From assembly GCA_021397845.1 (NCBI GenBank), contig CM038044.1:57077851-57141850 (forward strand): 64,000 bases of DNA, in the 5' to 3' direction. Within the stretch, counting starts at the first letter, position 1. Each line of letters opens with the position of its first letter. This stretch comes from Areca catechu. Lineage: Eukaryota; Streptophyta; Magnoliopsida; Arecales; Arecaceae. Positions 10,174-22,084 of this stretch are shown piece by piece. A program made the translations under genes and the position numbers. The notes beneath the pieces are model-generated. The model ran no database searches, was not told where the DNA came from, and worked only from the letters and a program-made list of their open reading frames with translations.

Positions 10174-12090
10174 TGTTAGGAATTATGTCCCAAAGCTAAT
10201 CATCTAGGTTACAGATGGTTGTGCTAATTTTGTAATTGTATATGAATTTTTAATGAATAAAAGTTATTCTTTTGGATATTAATCACATGTGCATTTTCCT
10301 GAAAATAACTCGTGTGATGGAGTCCTTAGAACTACATTATATTCGATATAGAGAGGATATATCAAGAGTTCTTAAACTGGTTCACAACCAAATGATACAT
10401 TATTATAGGATGATAATGTATCAAGTGTAGGTTGTTGTATATCATATTTGTTGGTTGTCCTTTTAACCAAGGAGTGTGGAGACACTGGTGTGACATGCAA
10501 GTGAAATGTGTGACATCTCACTGAACGTGACCATCTACGGAGCTCCTTTCAGCCAAAGGGTTGCTCGCGAAGGGATATGGGTATATGTGTCCCTCAGACC
10601 TGAGGTCATCATGGTAGCTTGCAAGCAACTCACTATACTTTGGTGCCAGACCACTTGGATTTCTAATCCAGTGATGGAAGGTTTCTGGGTGCAGTCAAGT
10701 ACTTGTGGAGCGGTGGTGGATCAAGATGGAATTGACCCCTCCAAATAGTTTGGAGCGAATGACTTGCTGTGTCTCAATTTAGCAAAACCTTGGCCAGGGT
10801 AGTTCTTGTGAGGAGTCACAGAACTTGTAAAGTTGAGACATGATCTAGATGAATCAAATTAAGGTTGGTAGTCAAATCCTAGGTCATCCTGAGCATTATA
10901 AGGTCAAAGGGATGAATTATGCGGTAACCATATGCCAGAGGTTCTTGTAAGTTGCTATGTAATCTTCGACTTATCCGGACGTCGGGTATCATTGCTAGAT
11001 GAGGACTTTGACTGGTATTGGAAGTGTTCCAGTGCTATCGGCTTAGTTTTCGAACCTATAGGGTCACATACCATAGGGATCTCTACATAATCTTAAGGCT
11101 GATCGATGATTAAGAATTGTTTGCTATCATTGGAGATCAATATGATTGACCATGTATCGACGTTTGAGGGGGTCGACACTTGGTTATGACATGAAATATT
11201 TTTAGAAGTCTTTTCTAGACGAGTCGACTCGACCCCTACTCGAGCCTACTCGTTCTGTGTTCTGAACGAGTCGACTTGACCCCTGCTCGAGCTGATTTGT
11301 TTCTACTAAAAGAACAGTCTGACTGTTCTATGTTCTGGATGAGCTGACTCGACCCTTGCTCGAGTTGACTCATCTCTGCATGAGCAGAAACCCTGAACGG
11401 AATTTCTGGGAAGCTTTTTAAGAAGGTTTTGACCTGGTTTGAATTTTGAATTCAAGCTATTTTGGCTCCAAACTTTTATGGAATGATTGTCATTCCTTCA
11501 TAATGTGGTTAGAGCCAAATTGGTATGCCCTTGACCTTCTCCCCCGATCACTCCTCCTTCCTATTTCTCTCTCTCATGGCTGCCTCTATAAATAAAGGTT
11601 GTTTTAGAGACTGCTGGTTGGTTGAAGAACTAGAAGAGAAAAGGGGTTTTGTGAGGACTTGGGATTGGGTATGAGAATACCTAGTATTCAAGCTAGGTCC
11701 TGGGAAGAGAGAAAGTTGGGAAGGGTTCCACCTCTCCTCCTTGTCTTCCGAGAAGAAGAAGATCGGCCTGAAGGATCCCAAGGAGCTAGCACTCCGAGAG
11801 AGTTGATCAGAGTCGAGCCCCGGTGTGGATTACCTGTAGAGGCCAGACACGTGTGTGGCTCAAGCGCTTTACCCTTTTCCACAGTATTTTCAAAGGTATA
11901 ACGGTAAGGTACTTTTATGTCTTTGATTATTTTTTCTTGCTCTTGATGTATATTGCATCCTGCATTATCTTACTAGATCCTGTTGCTAGTAGATTGGTAG
12001 ATCATTTTGATCGATCTACCAAGCCTTCCACTGTTTATTTTCAAATTATTTTAAAATACTTTTCTTTCTGCCTAGTATGTTTTCCCTTCA
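10174..12090 (+). repeat. E1, LTR of E family (1,917 bp)
   Basis: It starts TGTTAGGAATTATGTCCC, ends TTTTCCCTTCA and is followed directly by a primer site, so it is a 5' LTR, not a solo LTR. The solo LTR at 41,063-42,932 and the reversed copy at 5,351-6,888 are the same family. The LTR style is copia-like, but no coding region survives to prove this. It contains a GTCGAC motif array at 11,218-11,370 and an inverted repeat near the end (GGTAGATC...GATCTACC, about 11,995-12,022). Confidence 0.7.
11585..11596 (+). promoter_or_regulatory. TATA box in E1 LTR
   Basis: CTCTATAAATAAAGG. The related CTTATAAATGAAGG occupies the same place in E2 (about 42,336-42,349). Confidence 0.55.
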
Positions 12091-12092
12091 AA

Positions 12093-12104
12093 TGGTATCA
12101 AAGC
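12093..12104 (+). other. E1 primer binding site
   Basis: TGGTATCAAAGC starts two bases after the LTR end. It is tRNA-Met type. Confidence 0.75.
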
Positions 12105-12180
12105 ATAGGTTTTCTTCATAGTATTATAATGCTAGCATGCTTTAACATCATTGTTTTCTCTTAAGTCTTGGATTGAGTAC

Positions 12181-12275
12181 TTCACCATGGCCGTCCGGTC
12201 ATAGGAGAGAAGTAGGGCTTCAAGACCCTCTCTTCCCATTCAATGGGGTTTCCTATGGTGTGTAGGGGTGCCATT
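12181..12275 (+). promoter_or_regulatory. Shared structured leader element (E1 copy)
   Basis: It begins CACCATGGCCGTCCGG. The upstream ORF encodes MAVRS and stops. Three small inverted repeats follow: AGGG-N8-CCCT, CCCATT-C-AATGGG and CCTA-N7-TAGG. Related copies lie in X (26,791), Y (52,229) and C1 (59,264, minus). Confidence 0.65.
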
Positions 12276-12779
12276 TGTGATTAACTCAAGAAAAAGAAAA
12301 TAAGAGAAAATATATATTAAAAAATATTTTAATCTAATGTTATGATCATAAAATAAATTTAGATAAGATTTAAGAGTTTTATTTTGACAGTGTTTAATCT
12401 TTAACTTTGAATAGTTCAAGTAAGATGCATGAAATTGAAGTCATTATTTTCTGCCCATGTACACGAGCCGACTCGACTCTTACTTGAGCCAACTCGTTTA
12501 TGCAGGCAGAACAGTCTATCTGTTCTGGTTCTGGACGAGCCGACTCAATCCCTGCTCGAGCTGACTCATCTCTGCTAATAGATGAATCCATTAGTTTTTG
12601 GTTCTAGACGAGCCGACTCACATTCTACATGAGTCGACTCGACCAGAAAGCCCTGAAACAATGAATTCAAATTTGCTTTTAAAATTGTTTTACATTCTTA
12701 GTTGAAATTATTTCGATTAATTAAGGCTATTGGACTTAATTAAGACTTAAGTTATATTGAATGACAAAAACTTTAGGAA
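12276..12779 (+). other. E1 internal remnant
   Basis: AT-rich non-coding sequence, with a second GTCGAC-type motif array at 12,464-12,645 that resembles 11,218-11,450 of the E1 LTR. It is cut by F2 at 12,780. No gene was seen. Confidence 0.4.
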
Positions 12780-14459
12780 TGTTGCCCAGGTGGCTTTCCT
12801 AAGAGGGGGTGAATTGGAAATTTAAAAAGTTTAAGCAATTATATGCTCCTTGAAAATCCCTTGAAGTGTTAAGTGCTGTGATTGAAATAATTAAAAGTGG
12901 AAGCAAGATATAAAAAAAATGCACAACACAAACACATAAAATTTTATAGTGGTTCAGAGCAACCCAGCTCCTACATCCACTACCCAAGATTATCACTTGG
13001 GATTTCCACAATATCCCCCACTGGAATATAGTCGGATTGTTTTAACAGGCTCACAATCCAAACCTCTATATTTTAGTTTTTTAAATCGGGCTCACCAAAG
13101 AAACTTAATACTTGGTTTTAATAGGATCACCAAGAACCCAACACTTGATTTTAATAGAATTACTAAGAACCCAACACTTGGTTTTAACACAAGCTAACCA
13201 AGAACCTATTTGGTTTTTAAACCGGGCTCATCAATAACCCAACAATTCAAAAAAAATTGTAAAGAGAAAGCACCAGAATGACAAGCAAATTTTGTCAGAT
13301 GGTTGCCAATGCAGCTTAAGAAAAGCCCAATTGATTGCACTTAAATGCACTTGGTTGGCTTCTTCAGCTTCCTCAATAATTCTTCAAGCTTCAGATTTGA
13401 GTTAGTGAAGACTTGAAGACTGTCTTGAATGATCTTTAGTGCTCTCTTGCTCACAAGCTCAAGTAAGTATTAAACATTCATTCCTCTTTTTAAAGTAGTT
13501 CAAATTCCTTAAATATATAGTCTTATACTCTTCTCAAATGATTTTAGTCATTGTAGACCGTTAGGATATGACATTTGACTATTGGAGCACTTTTTGGATT
13601 CAAATTTTAAGTTCCGGAACTAGCTATTATAGGCCTGAAATCGATCTTCAAGTCGACTCGAATCTACTCGAGTTGGCTCAAATCCATAAAGTAGTTCTGG
13701 TCTAGTCGGCTCTCTTTAATTGAGTCATCTAGGTTTCTCAGTAGCTTGATTCCTTACTCTGGAAGAGTCGGCTCGCCTTACTTCGAGTCAACTCAGATTC
13801 ACAAGCATTCAAAAATCCAATATGGAAGAGTCGGCTCTTTCTCATTAGAGTTGGCTCGGTTGGCTGTTCACTCAGAACTCTTTTTCTAGACTCTAGAGGA
13901 GTCGGCTCGAACTTTGAAGGGTCGACTCGGATGTCTGACTGAATGACAGAGTCAGCTCGGATTTTTTTTAGATCGGCTCGCCGTCTGATTCTAGAAATGG
14001 TACTCTGGATGAGTTGCCTTGGGTCCCTTAGTGTCGGCTTGGATATCTATGTGCCAGAGATCTTCATGCATGCCATGTGCTAGAGTCAGCTCTTTTCTCT
14101 TCGAGTTGGCTCGGATGAATTCTTCAGTGAATTATCAGTTTTCCTCCAAAGATCATTCAGCAAGTCTTCAAAGTCTCAAGATGCCTTCAAACTCTTCTAA
14201 CCATAATTCTAAGGAATTTTAAGCTTGAAACACATCTAGAAGTAACCCATTTTCATGATTTTTACTTAACCTTTTCTTTGGGTTCTTCTTTATATTAATC
14301 ACTTACAACACAACTCATTTCAAAAACTAAGGATGTAGGAGTTGTAATTGTGCATTAGAATCATCCTACAAAAACTTGTAGCACACTTGAAGAGTTGTTA
14401 GTAAAATAAATGCATGCTCCAATGTTTGGTTATCATCAAAATCATTTATAGGATCAATA
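12780..14459 (-). repeat. F2, 3' LTR of an F-family element
   Basis: It is homologous to F1 over its length, with ends TGTTGCCCAGG and GGATCAATA. On the minus strand the sequence before it reads GTCATCATCAAAAAGGAAG, the polypurine-type boundary that plant copia elements carry before a 3' LTR. It is therefore the 3' LTR of a minus-strand element whose internal region is 14,460-~16,740. It contains a GAGTCGGCTCG array at 13,645-14,120. Confidence 0.6.
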
Positions 14460-16740
14460 ATCTCTTCCTTTTTGATGATGACAAAATACTGTGCATAAAA
14501 AATTCTTTACAATTATATGTATAACTAAATTTGAAAGTGAGCTTTAACATGTATCAAAGCTAATTGTATTTGCAAGTAAGCATCGAGCTTTTTGTGAAAA
14601 AAAAATAGACTATACAGTATCAGTGTCAGTGCTTTTATATGTATCAGAGTGTTAAGGCTAGCACTTTCATAAAGTATCAGAGCTATTAATGTATACAAAG
14701 TATCAAAGCTCAATTTTGCAATGTATCAAAAATGTATCAGAGTTGAAAAGTATCAGAGTTAATGCTTTAAGATCTTCAAGAAAAGTTTGCAAGTTTTGAG
14801 AGCATAGAGCATGAACTAAAGGTAAGTATCAACAAATTTTCTCCCCCTTTTCTTTCATATTTATTCTCTCTTTTACTTTCTTTCTTTTTCATGCATTTCT
14901 AAACATTCTCCCCCTTTTTGAGTCAACTCTAGTGTAAAGCTCTCTGACCTCAGTGCTGAGCAGGTCTAATTTAGTGTCCACTGATTGGCGAAGCTCACCA
15001 AACATACTAGTCAAAGAGCATGTTAGTGTATCTGCAAGTCTTCTCATCTGCTCGGCAATGAACTCCTAAGTCACTATAATATAAATAGTAAATGGTCCCG
15101 AAATAGATTCTGAAACTGATGGTGCAGGTGGAACCAATGGAGATGAAGTTATACGTGGAGAAGCAGGTGAAGGAGAGATCCTAGGACTCCTCTCCTAAGT
15201 AGGCATAGTCTCCACAGCCTTATGTGCTGTTGGCTCAGGTGCAACAGCCTCAGTAATAGGTATATCAATGACATGCTCTGAAGGCTCCAATGTAGAGGGT
15301 GCAGCAGTATCAGAAGTGATCTCTCTAGGTATTTCTACACTCTCATCATCATTATCATCCTCTGTGCTAGAAGCTCCTATGGCTCTTGCATGAAACCCTT
15401 TCCTTTTCTAGAATCCTCCACTAAATTCATAACCCATGCCTGTAAAGTCTTGGAGGAATAAGTATTAGTATGATGAAGAGGTCTTCCATCTTCTCCTTCA
15501 AGGTTGATTCTGGAGGCTTCGAATAGCAGTGTTAGTACCATGCCATATGGCAAACAGGTTTTAACCTTTCTAACTACTTCCATCATCTGCATAATCATTA
15601 TATTTGGTAAATTGAGGGCCTCCCCCTCAATGATATACTCCATGAAACACAAATCTCTCTCACTAACCCAATCGAATCTTTCGGTCCTCGGAAGAAAGAT
15701 TCGATTGATAAAATTATGGAGCAACCTCATTTCCAGTGAGAGAGTGTTTGCCATGACTGTTCCAACCCCAGTAATGTCTTCCCTATTCAGTATGGTTCTT
15801 AGGGTTTTTTCTCAGTCCTTTAGCACCAAATGCTTTGACCCTTCTATCGGCATTTCTAGCAGGCTACTTAGTCTCTCTTCAGTGACAATTACCCTCTTTC
15901 CTTTCACTGTGGATTCTATATGATTGGCTTCAAGCCTAAAATTTTCATAGAATGCTCTCACTAATGTTGGGTAAGTAGGCATATTTAATGAACAAAGGAA
16001 TCCCCACCCCAATTCTTCAATGGAATCTCCAATTTTCAGCCCTAATTCTTTCAGAAAAGTAAAAATAATTCTTCTACCATTGGTAATTGGGCGATTGGAC
16101 ATGAAAATTACTTGCCTTAGAGAGGTGGTGGCAGTGGCTTGCCCTCTTTCTTCTTCTTCCCTCTGTTCTTCTCTTTCCACTACTTGAGTCGGCTCTTCTT
16201 ACCGACATTTTGTCCTTCTTTCTATCTCAACAGTGGGAACAGTCCTTTAAAAGCATTTTCCTACAGCCCTCTTAGGTGCCATTGCCTAGATTTGGGAGAA
16301 ATTGGAAGATTGGAACTTAGAATGAAGGATTTTGGAGGAATGGGAGAGATATCGAGATGAATGGTAGGGTTTAGAGTAGAAATAAAATGCATGAAAACTC
16401 GGAATAGGTTACTCGGCTCTATTAAAAAACAATTTGCCCGATATCCAAGTTGGCTCGACTAACCCTAAATTGCCCAAGTCAGCTCGACCAGAGAAAAACC
16501 AGAAACAACAGAGATTCGAGTCAGCTCGACCTAAGCATAATTGCTCGAGTCGACTCGAACATAAACTTTTCATAAAAGTTGAAATTGATCAGAAATGAAA
16601 GTGAATTCAGGAAAATCTCATGGAGAGATGCTCAAAGAGATTGAATTGATGTAGGAGGTTTTCTAGATAATTTCTCCTTAATTTTGAAGGGTTAGGTTTG
16701 GAAAATCTTATATTTTTGGCTTGATTGGCACTTAATTCTG
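14460..16740 (-). mobile_element. Internal region of minus-strand F element
   Basis: It contains the polypurine boundary at 14,460-14,490, further CCCCCTTTT tracts at 14,843 and 14,910, one broken gene at 15,377-16,282 and a leader with GAGTCGGCTCG motifs at 16,410-16,560. No gag, protease or reverse transcriptase was seen, and no primer site or 5' LTR in the expected orientation. The element is non-autonomous or truncated. Confidence 0.5.
15377..16282 (-). pseudogene. Putative plant transposon protein (Transposase_32-like), broken
   Basis: One frame runs from MAPKRAVG at 16,282 to a stop at 15,377. It is interrupted by stops near its start (after about 11 and 30 codons) and by TGA at 15,812-15,814 where the context suggests tryptophan. 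Recognisable stretches are KIGDSIEELGW, PTYPTLVRAFYENFRLEA and IESTVKGKRVIVTEERL, then LLHNFINRIFLPR and KTCLPYGMVLTLLFEA. This series is typical of the domain annotated as 'putative plant transposon protein' in many plant genomes, whose biochemical role is unknown. The assignment is from memory of the family, not a search. Polar, low-complexity codons continue past the stop towards the polypurine tract. It is certainly non-functional as it stands. Confidence 0.6.
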
Positions 16741-17939
16741 AATTTTGCAGAACCAAGTGTCGACACCTGGAAGGCTAAGTGTCGACACTTTAGCATTTGG
16801 CACGTAGAAAATCTTCTTGGCATGCCAAGTGTCGACACCCAGAATTCAAGTGTTGACATCTGAAACTTAAGTGTCGATATTTAAGTTCCCAAGTATTGAC
16901 TCAAGGCCCGAGACTTTTTGAAAATCTAAAACTTGGCCATGGAGAGTTTTTGTGTCAAGTATCGACACCTGAGAATCAAGTGTCGACACTTGAAAGTTTA
17001 AGTATCGACACCTGGAAGTCGAGTGTTGACACTTGACAGTCAAGTATCGACACCTGACAGCCAAGTATCGATACTCGGGTTCTGACAGCCCTAACAGATC
17101 TATTTTTCTGAGTTGCAGAAACATCTTTTCAAGCTCCCAATTGCTAGTTTTGAAGCTCCAACGATCTCAAATTATTTTTTGAAAGTTTTTGAAGTATTTA
17201 AGTTTCACCAAACTCATTCTTGAAGCATTGAAGTCCATTGAAAGCTCAAAAACCAATATTCTCTCAAGAACTTCACTTCAAAAGCCATTAAAAGAGAGAT
17301 TCCCTGAAAAAGCTTACAAGCCTATCCTTTCATCATTCCAAAAAGAGAGCTTGAAGAATATTCCTAGGAGAAGACAAGACAAGCATCAATTAGAGCCTCA
17401 AAGCTTTCATTCTACTCTTGAAGAGAGTTTGTTTTGTTTATTTAAATTGTATATCTAAAATTCTCTTGTGTTTTGACCTAGCTTTCAAGGGTTTCTCGAA
17501 AGTAGGTTGTTATGGTTGTTGGTGAGCCAAAGGGACAAAACCAATTAGGGTTGACTTGTGAGCCCAAAGACAAAATAAGTGTAAAGGTTTGTTGGTGAGC
17601 CTAGGTGATAAAACCTACAAAGATTTTGACTCGTGAGCCTTTGGAAAAACAAGTCGACTGTAATCTTGGAGAGATTATAGTGGAATTCCCAAGGGTGGCT
17701 TGGGGAGTGGATGTAGGTGCTAGGTTTACATCGAACCACTATAAACCTTGTATTTGTGTGTGATTGTTTCTTTTATTTCTTGAACTCTATTACTTGAACT
17801 CTAATTATTGCCTTTCGCTGCATATAATCTAGTGCATTAATCACATTATTCACAAACACCACAAGGCCTGCACATTATTGCTTTAAATTTTTAAAAGACC
17901 CAATTCACCCTCCCTCTTAGTCTCCATTTCTAGGCAACA
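16741..17939 (+). repeat. F3, F-family LTR, opposite orientation, 5' truncated
   Basis: The right end reads CTAGGCAACA after a segment matching the reverse complement of F1/F2 starts (AATTCACCCTCCCTCTTAG). Its motif array (16,755-17,085) is of the GTGTCGACAC type, not the GAGTCGGCTCG type. The left boundary is uncertain. Confidence 0.5.
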
Positions 17940-19423
17940 TTAGTATACTTGAGTACTAACTATGTGTTAAAAGTATGTTTATTAGAACAGGATACTCACA
18001 TGTTCAGTTGCTTGTCATCTTATTGAAGAAGTCAGTTTTATGGATAAAACTTCAAGTCAAATGGACCTTGATACATGAGAATAACTTTGAAGAACTCAAA
18101 ACTCAGGTTTGGAAAAGTTTTAGCAAAGTTTAAAAAAAGTTTCAAGAAAGTTTCAGCCAAGTATCGACTCTTGGAAGTGAAGTGCCGACTCAAGGTATCG
18201 ACTCACAGAAGCTTGAGCTGATATACAGAAGAAGTTTTAGATGGCACGCTTAAAGTATCGACTCATGAAGCTGAGGTGTCGACTCATGTGTCGACTCAAG
18301 GGTCAACTCAAGGCCTAAGACAAAAATGATATAGAACATGCTAAATTCAAGTCTTTCCTCAAGTGTCAACATATAAAGATGAAGTGTTGACTCAAGTGTC
18401 GACTCACCAAAAGAAGTGTCGATGCACCAGTGCATTCCAGAGAGCTTCAGAAAGTATTTTTGACCTAGTGTTGACTCAAGTGTCGACTCAAGTGTCGACT
18501 CATGACCTGAAGTGTCGATACTTGAAGTTCTGAGTGAACAGTAATGACTAGTTTTTTGAAGTGCAGAATTGGTCCTTTACATTTCTAACGACTATTTTTA
18601 GCTCTCCAATAGTCAACAATGGTCATTTAAGGTTTAGAAAGGTATTTAAAGTGGACCAAACTCAAAAGGAAGAAGACTAATAAGAAACTAATGAGCATTC
18701 ATTGAGTATTCATTGCTTTAGAGTGAATTTGAGCCTTCAAGCATTAAGAGCATTCAAGACCATCCTTCAATCATCCATTAAGGCTTTAATAACTTGAAGA
18801 CAAGTATCTTCAACAGCAATCAAAGAGATTCAAAGAGATATTTACTTTATTTTTGAAAGCATGATTGTATCATTACATTGTACTCAACTTTATTGTTGTT
18901 CCTAGCTTCAAGTGGATTGAAGCTAGTGATTTGGTTGTTGGTGAGCCTTGTAAAACCAACTTATATTATTGGTGAGCCTTGTGAAAACCAACTAGATTTT
19001 TGGTTATCCCAAAAAGCCAAGACATTTTTGGTGAGCCTTGAGAAAACCGAGGTTTTTGGTTAGCCTTGTGAAAACCAAAGGATTGTGATTAGTTAGCCTA
19101 GAAAACTAATCGGCAGTAATCAAATAGGATTATAGTGATTTCCAAGAAAATCTTGGGGAGTGGATGTAGGTACTTTGTTGTGCATCAAACCATTATATTC
19201 TTTGTGTTTGTGGTTGTTTGCTCTCTCTCTCTCTCTCATTATTTGATCTTATTTATTATGTACTTATTTTACTAATTCTATTGCATATCTTCAAGCACAC
19301 ATACACTTGAATCATTGACACTTTCATTGTATTTGAATTGGCACATACTTGTTTAAATCTTTGCAAAAAGTATTTTTAAAATTGAATTCAGCCTCCCTCT
19401 TGGATTGCTTCACTGGGCAATAA
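17940..19423 (+). repeat. F4, F-family LTR, slightly 5' truncated
   Basis: It follows F3 without a gap and ends GGGCAATA (expected GGCAACA). The segment with repeated 'ggtgagcctt' phrases (18,940-19,100) matches F3 at 17,520-17,640. The motif array at 18,160-18,530 mixes GTGTCGACTCA and GTATCGACTC. A (CT)n run lies at 19,219-19,237. Confidence 0.5.
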
Positions 19424-20044
19424 TACAACTCATTATATTTAATATATTACATTAATTTATAATTAATAAAATATATTTTATATTATAATATAAAATTTAT
19501 AATTTATAATTTACATTATGTTATTTTTTGTTAATATTATAATATTATGATTATATTATTTATTACAAAATAAAATAAAATATATTAATATTATGTGTCA
19601 TAATGTTATGGTATATACCATAATATTGTTAAATTATATGATATTATATTATATAATTATAATAAAATAATTTATATTATTTTATAATATTATAATATTA
19701 TATAAGGTATTTTATAAATTTATATTTTATAATATTATAAAATAAAAAATATTAATAAAGTATAGTATAATATTATATTATGTACTATAACATTATTATA
19801 TTTATTATATTATATTATTATAATATTATTTAAATATAATATAATATAATATATTTTATGTTAGAATATATAATTCATAATTTATATTATATTATATTAT
19901 ATTAATATTATAATATTAAAATTATATTTATATTATATATTATAAAATAAAATAAAATATATTAATCTAATATGGTATAATATTGCATTATATACTATAA
20001 TATTGTTATATTATATTATATTATTATATAAAAACATAATATAA
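19424..20044. repeat. AT-rich TA/TAA low-complexity DNA
   Basis: It is almost entirely A and T, built of TATAATAT-like runs. It continues at 21,672-21,916 after a solo LTR insertion. No coding potential. Confidence 0.85.
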
Positions 20045-21671
20045 GTGCGGGCACTAGAATCAGAAGAAGACTTCAGGATTCCATCTGGATCTCTGAATGA
20101 CCTTACCCGAAGATTAGGGTTTGTAATAAGGGTTGACCTGGTCAACCAGATTATTTTATTTCTTTGAGTCTATATTTCATTTTGTTGAGTCATGTTGACT
20201 CAGTCTAAGTCCAAGTCAAGTCCTGGTTGGAGCCATTCCCTAGGGCATCATTTTTTCTTCCAAGGCCAAATGCAAGTGGACGCCACACTCCCAGCCACAC
20301 TCCCAGGACCAGTTGGCGCCACATTTCATCCCAGTGTCCCTGGTCCCCACGCCCAAGAGAGCAAGAAAATTTTCTTAGGAGAAGTCAAGGAAGGCGCCCA
20401 CAAGCTACCAAAAGTAACCAAGCTAAAGGAGCAGGGATTTTTCTTGGAGAGGACTTCAAGGTAGACGCCCACACCTGCCTAAAGTACCTGGCTATGAATG
20501 GAAGGAGCCTAGTCTTGGGGAGAAAGACTAGGAGATGAGTATTTTCTTCCAAGAAAGAGCAAGTCATGGAAGGAAAACCCATGACTTATGGAGAAGAACT
20601 AGGAGGTGCCCCACATACCTGCCATATGAAGCCATCACCTTGCATTTGAGGCCGCCCACTCCAAGGAAAGAAGCCTGGTCGATCAAGGGAAAGTTTTTCA
20701 TGCTTAGGATGAATGTTTAGTCCCACATGTGAAGTAGTGTAATTTTGTTTCTCTTGCAAGGTCTATATATTGGACCCTTATGTAATCTTTTGATTAGGAT
20801 GAGTAAATGAAATCTTTTCTTGTGTTGAGCAACCTTGTGTTCTCTTCTTCCGCACTTCTTTGAGTGTTGAGCTCCGTGAGGGAGTAAATCCGGGTTCCAT
20901 TGGAGCCTTGAGGAGGTGAGAGATCTCCAAAGTTACCAAAACCCTGCCCCGCTTTCATCCCTGGCCGCCAACCCTAATTTCCTTTAATCATCCTAGCCGC
21001 CAACACCCAAATTCCTAAACCCTATTCCCACTTCATTCAAGGCCGCCATCTCCTTCTCCAAGCCACCGCCCACTATATCAAGCCCTAGGTCCTTTTCATC
21101 TACAAGTCGCCGCCTTACCATCCAAACCCTAAATCCACTCCATCTTCCACCACCACCTCCATACTCTTCATCTTCAAAGTTCGAGCAGTCCGGGGCTATC
21201 CCAGGTAAAGGTCTCTTCCTTGAGTTTCTTACATCCTTATCTTGTTCTTCATCCTTTCCAGATCCAGAGTATGAGAAGAAGGCCAACCTTGCCATAGGAC
21301 TACAATCCGAGGATCCATTGCGAAGATACCCCGTCTCCAAGGATCCTACAATCTGCTCGAGAGTGTCCTTCAATTGAAGCAAAGAGAGATATCATAGTCA
21401 GGTATAAAACCTTCTCTTATCTCTTCGTCTGTTTCTTGAAAGAGGAGTAAACCCTAGGTCTGGGGGTTTCTCAATCCCCAGCGATCCTACTTCTTTATTA
21501 CTCTAATAATCTACTCTTTTGAATTGTGCTTTCTTTCCGTGCATATTTTCTTTCAATATTAGTTAGCCTTATTTTTGAGTCAAGCCAACTTCTAACAAAA
21601 CACAAAAAAAAAAAAAAAAAAATTAGTCTTAATTTACTTCTGCATCGTATCATCTTATTTGTTCTGCATCA
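20045..21671 (+). repeat. Solo LTR related to Y (chromodomain gypsy type)
   Basis: From GTGCGGGCACTAGAATCAG to TTGTTCTGCATCA it follows the Y LTR (50,707-52,138) with many differences and extra sequence. The two TG bases at the start are missing. It is flanked by tataa on both sides (20,040-20,044 and 21,672-21,676), a plausible target duplication, although this DNA is rich in that word. There is no primer site after it, so it is solo. A TATA-like CTATATATTGG lies near 20,762. Confidence 0.65.
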
Positions 21672-21916
21672 TATAATATACTATTAAAATATATTTTATA
21701 ATATTCATATTTATAATATGATATAATATAATATATTACATTATATAATATTAAGAAAAGATACTTATAATATATTATGTTATATACTATTATAATATTA
21801 TATTTATGATATTATATAGTTTATTAAATATATTATATAATATTATATATATTATATAATATAATATAATTATATTTATTATATCATATTATATTTTATA
21901 TTATATTATATTATAA
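21672..21916. repeat. AT-rich low-complexity DNA, right part
   Basis: Same composition as 19,424-20,044, so it was one tract before the solo LTR arrived. Confidence 0.8.
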
Positions 21917-22084
21917 GAGGAATGGTGAAGAAAAAGGTAATATTATCCAAAAGATTACCAGATAGGTGGTAATCTAAATTACCATCCCACCTAGTGGTAA
22001 TTCAGATTACATCTTGAAAGGTAATGCAGATAATTAGATAGGATAAATTGCCATTTAGAAAAATATACAATAATGGGGTGGTGC
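21917..22084. other. Short unassigned stretch
   Basis: Contains repeated GGTAATNNNATTACC-like phrases (21,938-22,035) that may be a MITE fragment. The ends are not clear. Confidence 0.25.

Noticed and set aside
16755..18530. Regularly spaced short palindromes that resemble a CRISPR array
   Set aside because: Units are imperfect, spacers irregular, the setting is a plant LTR and no cas gene is present.
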